This document shows positions 47,839 through 57,628 of a stretch of 64,000 bases of DNA, in pieces (position 1 is the first letter of the stretch; each line of letters starts with the position of its first letter). The notes under the pieces are model-generated. The model saw only the letters and a list, made by a program, of their open reading frames with translations, had not been told where the DNA came from and did not search any database. Made by a program: the position numbers and the translations under genes. This stretch comes from Rhyacichthys aspro (taxonomy: Eukaryota > Chordata > Actinopteri > Gobiiformes > Rhyacichthyidae): assembly GCA_036850595.1 (NCBI GenBank), contig CM072148.1:214584-278583 (forward strand). The letters run 5' to 3'.

Positions 47839-50800
47839 ATGGACCCGTCGGTTCAGGACGGTCTTGAGGAGGGGGAGGTGGAGGGGGAGACTCTGTTGAT
47901 CGTAGAGTCGGACTCTGTAGACCTGTCCCAGGACCAGAGCGGGGACTCGGTGGCCAGCGACGTGGACCCGGACCAGGGACCGGACCAGGACCAGGACCAA
48001 GACCAGGACCAAGATCTGGACTTGGACCAGGACATGGGCTTCTGCTGCGAGCGCTGCCACAAGTGGATCATCTCAGGTTAGTGTCTGATCCCAGTAAAAC
48101 CACACTGTAAAACACACGCTGAAACACTGTAAAACACACGCTGAAACACTGTAAAACACACGCTGAAACACTGTAAAACAAACGCTGAAACACTGTAAAA
48201 CACACGCTGAAACACTGTAAAACACACGCTGAAACACTGTAAAACAAACGCTGAAACACTGTAAAACACACGCTGAAACACTGTAAAACACACGCTGAAA
48301 CACTGTAAAACACACGCTGAAACACAGTAAAAGACACGCTGAAACACAGTAAAAGACACGCTGAAACACTGTAAAACACACGCTGAAACACTGTAAAACA
48401 CACGCTGAAACACTGTAAAACAAACGCTGAAACACTGTAAAACACACGCTGAAACACTGTAAAACACACGCTGAAACACTGTAAAACACACGCTGAAACA
48501 CTGTAAAACACACGCTGAAACACTGTAAAACACACGCTGAAACACTGTAAAACAAACGCTGAAACACTGTAAAACACACGCTGAAACACTGTAAAACACA
48601 CGCTGAAACACTGTAAAACACACGCTGAAACACTGTAAAACAAACGCTGAAACACTGTAAAACACACGCTGAAACACTGTAAAACAAACGCTGAAACACT
48701 GTAAAACACACGCTGAAACACTGTAAAACACACGCTGAAACACTGTAAAACACACGCTGAAACACTGTAAAACACATGCTGAAACACTGTAAAACACACG
48801 CTGAAACACTGTAAAAGACACGCTGAAACACTGTAAAACACACGCTGAAACACTGTAAAACACGCTGAAACACAGTAAAAGACAGAGGGGTAAAAGACTG
48901 TAGAAGACAGGTTAAAGCTGATTGTGTGAGAAGCGTCTCACGCTGCTGTAAATGTTTGTGTCCAGCTCAGCTCCGAGGAGATCCTCCCAGTTTCCTCAAA
49001 GGAGACAACTTCTTCAAGTTCCTCTGCAGCGAGTGTTCAGACGACGGCAAGGAGAGCTTCGAGAGGATGAGGCTCACCTGGCAGCAGGTAACAGACTGGT
49101 CCTGACGCTCACCTGGCAGCAGGTAACAGACTGGTCCTGACGCTCACCTGGCGACAGGTAACAGACTGGTCCTGAGGCTCACCTGGCGACAGGTAACAGA
49201 CTGGTCCTGAGGCTCACCTGGCAGCAGGTAACAGACTGGTCCTGAGGCTCACCTGCCGACAGGTAACAGACTGGTCCTGAGGCTCACCTGCCGACAGGTA
49301 ACAGACTGGTCCTGAGGCTCACCTGGCAGCAGGTAACAGACTGGTCCTGAGGCTCACCTGCCGACAGGTAACAGACTGGTCCTGAGGCTCACCTGGCAGC
49401 AGGTAACAGACTGGTCCTGAGGCTCACCTGGCAGCAGGTAACAGACTGGTCCTGAGGCTCACCTGGTGACAGGTAACAGACTGGTCCTGAGGCTCACCTG
49501 GTGACAGGTAACAGACCGTAAACATGCATGAAGCGCACGACTAAATGCGCGAATGATGGGGTTTGACCGAACAACTTAAAACTTTGTGAACATGATCTAG
49601 AGAAGTGTCTCATCAATATTCATCTGTGTTGCCATGGTGACCCTTCAAATTTGTCTATTTTTGGTGGATTTACCACCAACACTGATCTAACTCGCGCATA
49701 CTTTGTAGGATTTGGCTCAAATCTGAACTGTTTGCTTGGTTTCTTAAAGGGCCCCATCACATTTTTTCGGAAACACAGACGGCACCAGCACCGGGTCGCA
49801 ACGGTGAGGACCAATCATCACCACTTCTGGCTTTAATGATTATTACTGTGTGTGTTGAAGGTGGTGATGCTGGCAATGTACAACCTCTCTCTGGAGGGAA
49901 CGGGGCGTCAGGGCTATTTCAGGTGGAAAGAGGACATCTGCGCCTTCATCGGACGACACTGGAACTTCCTGTTGGGAACCAGGTTAGATCCTGATAAAAC
50001 TGGCTCTAATCCATCTAAAACCTGTTCAGCTCCATCCAAACCCATTGTTTCAGGAAGAAGACCTCGACCTGGTGGAGCACTGTGGCTGGATGTCTGTCTG
50101 TGGGAAGTCCCACCTTCTTCAGGTCCGGGGCTCAGGAGTTTGGAGAACCAGGCTGGTGGAAACTGGTCCAGAACCGGCCTCCGACTCTGAGACCAGAACC
50201 GGACAAGTCCTCGTCCAAAACCAAAGGTTAGCTGTCACTATGTTCAGACGACAGTAGAGTCCACAAAGTTAAAAACATACACAAACTCTGCCTGAATGTG
50301 TTTCTATTCTGGTCAAGGGTCAAAGGTAAACCCTCACACCTGCTCTCTTTCTCTAAAACTGAGATAACACTGAGCTAACACAGAGCTAAAACCAGGCTAA
50401 CACAGAGCTAAAACCAGGCTAACACAGAGCTAAAACCAGGCTAACACAGAGCTAAAACCAGGCTAACACAGACCTAAAACCAGGCTAACACAGACCTAAA
50501 ACCAGGCTAACACGGAGCTAACACAGAGCTAAAACCGGGCTTACACCTAGCTAACACTAGGCTAACACTAGGCTAACACCGGGCTAACAGACACTTGAAC
50601 CGACTCCTTCTCTGCGATAAACGCTGATTATTGATCTAATATTGAAACAACAGTTAAAAATGTAATACTTAACCAAACAAAAGAAAGTGAAGAACAAACA
50701 GCTGCAGAATGTTTATCACAGTGACCCACAGAGGTAACGAGGAAAACTGAGGGGACTGTGTTCACACATTCATTCTCAACCTGTTGTCTGTTTTCTGTGG

Positions 50801-53800
50801 TCAGTGGTGAAGCCGTGCCTGGACCCCACCATCACTGTGGAGGGTCTGAGGAAGCGTGGGGCTAAGAACCCTGTGGAGAAGGCCATGCAGCTGAAGGAGA
50901 AGCGTTGTCGGACGCAGGAGGCCAAAGATATCCGCCGCGCTCAGAGGGACCGCGCCGCGACGCCCAAACCCAACAGAACGGGGTCCAAACGCCTGGTTCT
51001 GGAGAAGGGCGAGGTCATGGACTTCTCCTCCATGAGCTCCTCCGACAGGACGCCCCTCACCAGCCCCTCACCGTCGCCCAGTCTGCTGTCAGAGGCCGAC
51101 ATGATCCCGGACGCCATGCCCCCGCAGGCGCTGTTCCACGGTAAAACACTGCAAACATAAAAATACAGATGTAGTTCCATGGTAAAATCCTATAAATATA
51201 AAAAAGTGAGTTTTGTAGGATTCAAATTTTAACATAATTTCATTTTTTTATTTTATTTCAGACGACGAGGAGCTGGAGCCTGAAGTTGTGATTGATCCTG
51301 GAATGGAGTACGTCCCTCCCAGCTCTGCTCTGATTGGTCGAAAGAAGCTCCGCCCACCTCAGTCCGGTCCAATCAAACGTGAAGTCGAGAGCGAGGACGA
51401 GGACTGCAGCAAAGCTCCGCCCCACTGCGCTAGTGGCGCTAACGACCACCGTAAACAGACTGACCAATCAGAAGCGGCTTCAGCTGGGTCAGGAGGTGGA
51501 GCCACACGGGGCCCACGCTGCCTTCCCATTGGTCTGTACGAGGAGCGGCTGTTGCTACGGCGACTGGAGGCATGTCCATTAGCGTTAGCGGTGACGACGA
51601 GCGCTAAGCGTCTGCGAAGAAAGCTTTTAGTGCGACAGGAAAAGCGGAACAGAGGGCTCCCCCTGCTGGACGTGGACCGGGCCGTCAGCGGAGCACTCAG
51701 TCTGGTCAGGACCAGGATTGAGACCAGGACTTGGACCGGTACCAGGACTGAGACCAGGACTTGGACCAGGATTGGGACTGGACCAGGATCCATTCCAGGA
51801 CCGAGACCAGGACCGAGACCAGGACCGAGACCAGGACCGAGACCAGGACTAATATAGGTTGTTCTAATAAGGACGGGGCTTAAAACGGTGAAGTTTTGCT
51901 CAGTTCCAGTTTACTTTCTGACAGGTGGGCGGAGTCTACAGCGCTCAGGTGGGCGGGGTCTACAGCGCTCAGGTGGGCGGAGTCTACAGTGCTTTGATGG
52001 GCGTGGTGAGCGCAGCGGGCAGCGTCACAACCAAATACAGAACAAGCAGCAGTGAAACGCGGATCCTCGACAGATTTCAGGTTAGTTTCTTTTTCCACAA
52101 AAACGTTTGCTTTTCAAACTGAGTTATACACATTTGTCAAACTTCTGTTCTGAGTTTGTTTCTTTTGTTTGTGTGTCGTCTGTTTTCGTCCAGAGTCCGG
52201 TCTGCGGCCGACGCTCTCTGCAGCTCAGCTCCGTCTCATTCTTCCACCGTTTGATGGGATCAGACTCAGGTCTCGACCAGAGTCTAAAGAGTCCCTACAC
52301 CTCCCGCCTCCTCAAGCCCTACATCAGGCAAGTCCTGCTAGAACTAGGTCTGAACCAGGCTGAACCGGGACTGAACTACCTAAAACCAGGTTAAATCAAA
52401 CTAAAACCTGTTCAGATCCCTCTTAAACCCATTCAGATCTTTCTAAAATCTGTTCAGATCCCTCTTAAACCCATTCAGATCTTTCTAAAACCTGTTCAGA
52501 TCCCTCTTAAACCCATTCAGATCTCTCTAAAACCTGTTCAGATCCCTCTTAAACCCATTCAGATCTTTCTAAAACCTGTTCAGATCCCTCTTAAACCCAT
52601 TCAGATCTTTCTAAAACCTGTTCAGATCTATGGGGCTATTATTGTCGCAAAAAGATTTGTGCGTGTGTAAATAGATTTGTCTGTAATATGATGTGTGCGT
52701 ATCAGGTTTTGTGTGTGCGTATTACGATTTGTGTGTGCGTATTACGAGGTGTGCGAGCGTATTTAAATTTGTGTGTGCGTATTACAATTTGTGTGTGTGT
52801 GAAATGATCATATTGTAAAAGCAAATAAGCTAAAAAGTTCTAAGTCCTACGCTCAAAGCTCTAATTACACGCAATACTTTTGCAACAGTCCTGCCATGTC
52901 AGATCTGTGTGTCCGTGTTTCGATTCGTCTGTAACTAAAAGTTCATGTGCCCTGAGTTTAGACTTACAGGCTGTGGACTGGTCGGTGAAACAGTGCACCA
53001 GCAGATGGCGGTAGTGGTTAATGAGGTTCTGTAGGCATGGAGGCAGAATATACTGTTTAACTCTGAGACCTAAAGTCTTGTTAAAATATCAGATAATATA
53101 AATTCTGATGTGCTGGCAGCAAAAAGCATGTTGTAACCGTAGCACAGGGGCGGGCAATTATTTTTCTCCGAGGGCCACATTAGAACCTGGGACTCTTGTG
53201 GAGGGCCGGGCCAACACAGTCAACTCACGCTTAATAAAAAGACATATTCTTTAAAGTTTAAACCATAAGCAAAAATATGTAAAATATATGTCTCCATTAC
53301 AGTTATATCATCCTCTGTTTAAGATCTACTCTTTCCATTTTGTTCTAAAACCAGACCTGGCTCAACATGTTATTGACACCTGAGAAAATGACTCAAAAAA
53401 CACTGAAGTTAAGTCTAGTCTCCTGCAGAAACACTAATGATAACAGCTCCTTCCAAACAAGGCCTGAACCAAGAAATCAGAATTTATCCTCAACATTTAC
53501 CAGGCACTTTTAACGATAACGGTCTATTCCAGCTTCCCCTTACCATAAAAGTATTATGTTTGTATTATGTTCTGTACATGGTCTACACTCCTGCATTAAT
53601 TCCTTTTCTGACACAACCCTCCTGAGGGCCGGACAGAGGAGGGTCGAGGGCCTGATGTGGCCCCCGGGCCTTAAAATGCCCAGGTCTGCCGTAGCAGATG
53701 GCTACTTTGAAGCAGAGGGCAGCTTATATCTCGCTGCTGCCATCTGCTGGCAGCTTAGTCAAGCAGTCAACCCTCAATAAGCTGTGGGGCAAAATCGAAC

Positions 53801-56672
53801 TATTTTTTTTAGAGAGTGTCTTTATGAGACAGACAACGGCTATCTCTGTGTGTATTACTGCTAAACGGTTACAAAATGCTTTTTGCTGCCAACAAATCAG
53901 AATTTATATTATACTTTAGGTCTCAGAGTTAAACAGTATATTCTGCCTCCATGCCTACAGAACCTCATTAACCACTACCGCCATCTGCTGGTGCACTGTT
54001 TCATCCACCAGTCCACAGCCTGTAAGTCTAAACTCAGGGCACATGAACTTTTAGTTACAGACAAATCGAAACACGGACACACAGATCTGACATGGCAGGA
54101 CTGTTGCAAAAGTATTGCGTGTAATGAGAGCTTTGTGCGTAGCACTTAGAACTTTTTAGCTTATTTGCTTTTACAATATGATCATTTCACATTCACACAC
54201 CTTGTAATACGCACACACAAAACCTGATACGCACACATATTACAGACAAATCTATTTACACACGCACAAATCTTTTTGTGACAATAATAACCCCATAAGA
54301 TCCCTCTTAAACCCATTCAGATCTTTCTAAAACCTGTTCAGATCCCTTTTAAACCCATTCATATCTTTCTAAAACCTGTTCAGATCCCTCTTAAACCTGT
54401 TCAGAACCCTCTGGTCTGTTCCAGGAGAGACTACGAGAGCCGTCCATTGAAGATGAGGTTACTGTCCGAGATCCGGTCCTATCCTCATCGTAAAAACCCG
54501 GACCGGACTCCAGAGTTGGACTCTCCCATTGACTACTGCTACGTCAGACCCAGCCACATCCCTTCGGTCAACGCCATGTGCCACGACGGCTTCTGGCCCG
54601 GTAAAGTCCAGTTCCAGTCCGCCTTAGTTCGGATCCACCCTGGTTTAGTCCTAACCCCTTGCTTTATGAAGCACTTTAAAATAACCAATAACCATCATAA
54701 ACCTCTTTAGGTCCCTGTAAAACCTGTTCAGATCCCTCTGAACCCTGTTTTTGCAGGAGTGGACCTGGAGGAGAGCCTGCAGTACCCAGACTTCACGGTG
54801 GTGGCGCTGTATAAAAAGGTGGTGGTAGGCTTCGGGTTCATGGTTCCTGATGTCAAATACAACGAGGCCTACATCTCGTTCCTGTTGGTGCATCCTGAGT
54901 GGAGACGTGCCGGGATCGGGACGTTCATGATCTACCACCTCATTCAGGTATTTCTCAGGCGTATATGACTCCCTCAGGTGTTGATTTAGCTCCCTCTGGT
55001 GTTCATTTAACTCTCGGGTGTTGTTTCAGACCTGTATAGTGTTGATTTTACTCTCAGGTGTTGTTTCAGACCTGTATAGTGTTGATATAACTCTCCAATG
55101 TTGTTTCAGACCTGTATAGTGTTGATTTAACTCTGTCCGGTGTTGTTTCAGACCTGTATAGTGTTGATTTAACTCTCCGGTGTTGTTTCAGACCTGTATA
55201 GTGTTGATTTAACTCTCCGGTGTTGTTTCAGACCTGTATAGTGTTGATTTAACTCTGGTGTTGTTTCAGACCTGTATAGTGTTGATTTAACTCTGTCCGG
55301 TGTTGTTTCAGACCTGTATAGTATTGATTTAACTCTCTCAGGTGTTGTTTCAGACCTGTATAGTGTTGACTTAACCCTCCGGTGTTTCAGACCTGTATAG
55401 TGTTGATTTAACTCTCTCTGGTGTTGTTTCAGACCTGTATAGTGTTGATTTAACTCTCTCCGGTGTTGTTTCAGACCTGTATAGTGTTGATTTAACTCTC
55501 CGGTGTTGTTTCAGACCTGTATAGTGTTGATTTAAAACTCTGGTGTTGTTTCAGACCTGTATAGTGTTGATTTAACTCTCTCAGGTGTTGTTTCAGACCT
55601 GTATAGTGTTGGTTTAACTCTCTCTGGTGTTGTTTCAGACCTGTATAGTGTTGATTTAACTCTCCAGTGTTGTTTCAGATCTGTATAGTGTTGATTTAAC
55701 TCTCCAGTGTTGTTTCAGACCTGTATAGTGTTGGTTTAACTCTCTCAGGTGTTGTTTCAGACCTGTATAGTGTTGGTTTAACTCTCTGGTGTTGTTTCAG
55801 ACCTGTATAGTGTTGATTTAACTCTCTCAGGTGTTGTTTCAGACCTGTATAGTGTTGATTTAACTCTCTCAGGTGTTGTTTCAGACCTGTATAGTGTTGG
55901 TTTAACTCTCTCTGGTGTTGTTTCAGACCTGTATAGTGTTGATTTAACTCTCCAGTGTTGTTTCAGACCTGTATAGTGTTGATTTAACTCTCTGGTGTTG
56001 TTTCAGACCTGTATAGTGTTGATTTAACTCTCTCAGGTGTTGTTTCAGACCTGTATAGTGTTGGTTTAACTCTCTGGTGTTGTTTCAGACCTGTATAGTG
56101 TTGATTTAACTCTCTCAGGTGTTGTTTCAGACCTGTATAGTGTTGGTTTAACTCTCTGGTGTTGTTTCAGACCTGTATAGTGTTGATTTAACTCTCTCAG
56201 GTGTTGTTTCAGACCTGTATAGTGTTGATTTAACTCTCTCAGGTGTTGTTTCAGACCTGTATAGTGTTGATTTAACTCTCTGGTGTTGTTTCAGACCTGT
56301 ATAGTGTTGATTTAACTCTCTGGTGTTGTTTCAGACCTGTATAGTGTTGATTTAACTCTCTCAGGTGTTGTTTCAGACCTCTATAGTGTTGGTTTAACTC
56401 TCTGGTGTTGTTTCAGACCTGTATAGTGTTGATTTAACTCTCCGGTGTTGTTTCAGACCTGTATAGTGTTGGTTTAACTCTCTCTGGTGTTGTTTCAGAC
56501 CTGTATGGGGAAAGACGTGACGCTGCACGTCTCGGCGTCGAACCCTGCGATGCTGCTGTATCAGAAGTTTGGGTTTAAAGCTGAAGAGTACATCCTGGAC
56601 TTTTACGACAAATATTATCCTGTGGACAGCCCCGAGTGTCGCCACGCCTTCTTCCTGCGGCTCCGGCGCTGA
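47839..56672 (+). CDS. kat14: KAT14 (CSRP2BP) lysine acetyltransferase
   Basis: Eleven coding exons: 47839-48076, 48966-49087, 49861-49982, 50054-50226, 50805-51140, 51262-51704, 51925-52080, 52194-52327, 54425-54600, 54757-54947, 56499-56672; 754 aa, close to the vertebrate norm (about 780). KAT14 is the GNAT-fold subunit of the nuclear ATAC histone acetyltransferase complex and binds CSRP2. Visible: an acidic DQ-rich N-terminus; zinc-ligand-like CCERCHKW and CSEC (residues ~72-101); RKKTSTWWSTVAGCLSVGSP; LRRKLLVRQEKRNRGLPLLD; and a C-terminal GNAT domain with the acetyl-CoA loop HPEWRRAGIGTFM (~679-691) and YQKFGF near the end. ATG 47839 lies 2 nt after a CAG, so a 5' UTR exon probably lies upstream. 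Intron 8 has a GC donor. Exons 2, 7 and 11 border tandem copies of their own splice sites. Confidence 0.93.
48095..48880. repeat. 22-bp minisatellite, kat14 intron 1
   Basis: About 35 units of CTGAAACACTGTAAAACACA+CG. The reverse-strand unit has no stop in any frame, so all three reverse frames stay open for some 260 codons; these are not genes. Confidence 0.97.
49068..49515 (+). repeat. 35-bp splice-donor minisatellite, kat14 exon 2/intron 2
   Basis: Units of 35 bp contain the last bases of exon 2 and its donor (CACCTGGCAGCAG|GTAACAG). I count the true site (GT at 49088) and 12 downstream copies with GCAGCAG, GCGACAG, CCGACAG or GTGACAG before GTAACAG. Confidence 0.93.
50360..50600. repeat. 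AACCAGGCTAACACAGAGCT minisatellite, kat14 intron 4
   Basis: Tandem ~21-bp units (AAACCAGGCTAACACAGAGC) with degenerate final copies. Confidence 0.9.
51710..51856. repeat. GACCAGGACTGAGACCAGGA repeat, kat14 intron 6
   Basis: Degenerate tandem GACCAGGACNGAGACC units directly after the exon 6 donor (CTG|GTCAGG at 51705). Confidence 0.85.
51925..51990 (+). repeat. 24-bp in-frame tandem triplication at the start of kat14 exon 7
   Basis: Two full 24-bp units (GTGGGCGGAGTCTACAGCGC+TCAG) and a diverged third encode VGGVYSAQ, VGGVYSAQ, VGGVYSAL. The usual KAT14 has a single such stretch at this place. Confidence 0.9.
52385..52628. repeat. 42-bp minisatellite, kat14 intron 8 (left part)
   Basis: Units CCTGTTCAGATCCCTCTTAA + ACCCATTCAGATCTTTCTAA + AA. 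The array resumes at 54303-54415 after the inserted transposon. A related degenerate copy is at 54700-54750. It belongs to the window's 21-bp family. Confidence 0.92.
52629..54297. mobile_element. Foldback DNA transposon with 5-bp target duplication
   Basis: Begins TATGGGGCTATTATTGTCGC and ends GACAATAATAACCCCATA. The arms (about 52629-53136 and 53860-54297) are reverse complements for over 400 bp with few mismatches. AGATC flanks both ends (52624-52628 and 54298-54302). The empty site can be read from neighbouring minisatellite units, which carry a single AGATC. A nested hAT element sits in the left arm. Without it the element is about 1.1 kb and has no coding capacity. Superfamily not assigned. 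Confidence 0.9.
53145..53688. mobile_element. Non-autonomous hAT element nested in foldback element
   Basis: 544 bp starting CAGGGGCGGGCAATTATTTT and ending CTTAAAATGCCCAGGTCTG. The termini are imperfect inverted repeats of hAT type, and the flanks carry the common GAGGGCCACAT / GATGTGGCCC sequences. A perfect 8-bp target duplication CCGTAGCA lies at 53137-53144 and 53689-53696. No transposase frame. Confidence 0.92.
55020..56498 (+). repeat. ~38-bp splice-acceptor minisatellite, kat14 intron 10
   Basis: Units GGTGTTGTTTCAGACCTGTA + TAGTGTTGATTTAACTCTC. Each contains the exon 11 acceptor and the first 8 coding bases (TTTCAG|ACCTGTAT). I count about 36 copies before the true site at 56498/56499. 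Confidence 0.95.
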
Positions 56673-57339
56673 CACCGCAGGGTCAGTGAACACACCTCCG
56701 CATGGACAGTGAATGCACCTTCGTGAGGACAGAATTAGACTGGGATAAAGATGTTGTCACTCCCCGACTTGTGTCAGTCACGCTGGTCTGTTAGACTAAC
56801 AACACTAACTTCTTTTACTCTAGAAACAGTTCAAGCAGGTCCTCTGTGATGTTGCTGCAGCCTTTTATTTAAACCTAACGAAGTTAACTAAGCCACGTTT
56901 TACAAAGTTTATTTTAAAAAAGAGTGATTTGAAAAACTGAGTGTGCTGCAATCATCAAATGAAACAAATGTTGATATCAGTTCAGTTACATTAGTCTCAT
57001 TCTGTATTGGCTTATTTGATCAGTTTCTTTATCAAAAAACCTGTGTTTACAAAGACATTAGGCTTTATAATATAAATAAAGTTTAAATGTTGTAAGTATG
57101 AAACAGAGTGGATATAAATACTGTTTGTCCAAGTGGTGTTGCCATACAATACCCTTGTGCAAAAGGATCTGAGCATGAGCAGATTTTTGACACAGATCTG
57201 GGAATGACATCTGTTGTCACTTTGATTCATAAAGTCAGAAAAAACATGAGATAATTTGTATTTTTAGAAAATGTGGAGAATGGAGAATAAACTCTATTAT
57301 AGAAATCCTCTGATGTTTGTTCTTTTATTTGGAGCCAGC

Positions 57340-57340
<1 letters not shown>
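56673..57340. other. kat14 3' UTR and spacer
   Basis: Probable kat14 3' UTR followed by spacer. Possible poly(A) signals (ATAAA-rich) lie near 57075 and 57287. No other feature. Confidence 0.5.
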
Positions 57341-57375
<35 letters not shown>

Positions 57376-57436
57376 ATCTATCTAATCTATCTATCTATCT
57401 AATCTATCTAATCTATCTATCTATCTATCTATCTAG
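57341..57436. repeat. (TCTA)n microsatellite
   Basis: Tandem TATC/TCTA tetranucleotides with a few AATC interruptions. Confidence 0.97.
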
Positions 57437-57628
57437 AGATACACACAATGTTTATTCAAGTCTCCACAGTTTGGATTAAAGATTGACACAGGATAGACTG
57501 TTTGGTAAGAGACCTTTCAGCTGTTCAGTGTTTGAGCAATTATGGCTCAGGTCTTTTCGGTGTGTTTTTAATCAGGCAGTTGTGAGGACCCCTGTGTGAT
57601 TAGCTCCGAAGCTAAGCTAAAGTGGAAC

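Noticed and set aside
48068..48873. Three overlapping ~260-residue reverse-strand open frames with a 22-residue period
   Set aside because: They arise because the 22-bp repeat unit has no stop in any reverse frame. They lie inside kat14 intron 1 and have no gene-like features.
55020..56498. Regular repeats as a CRISPR-like array
   Set aside because: Units are contiguous tandem copies without unique spacers, in a vertebrate intron, and derived from the exon 11 splice site.
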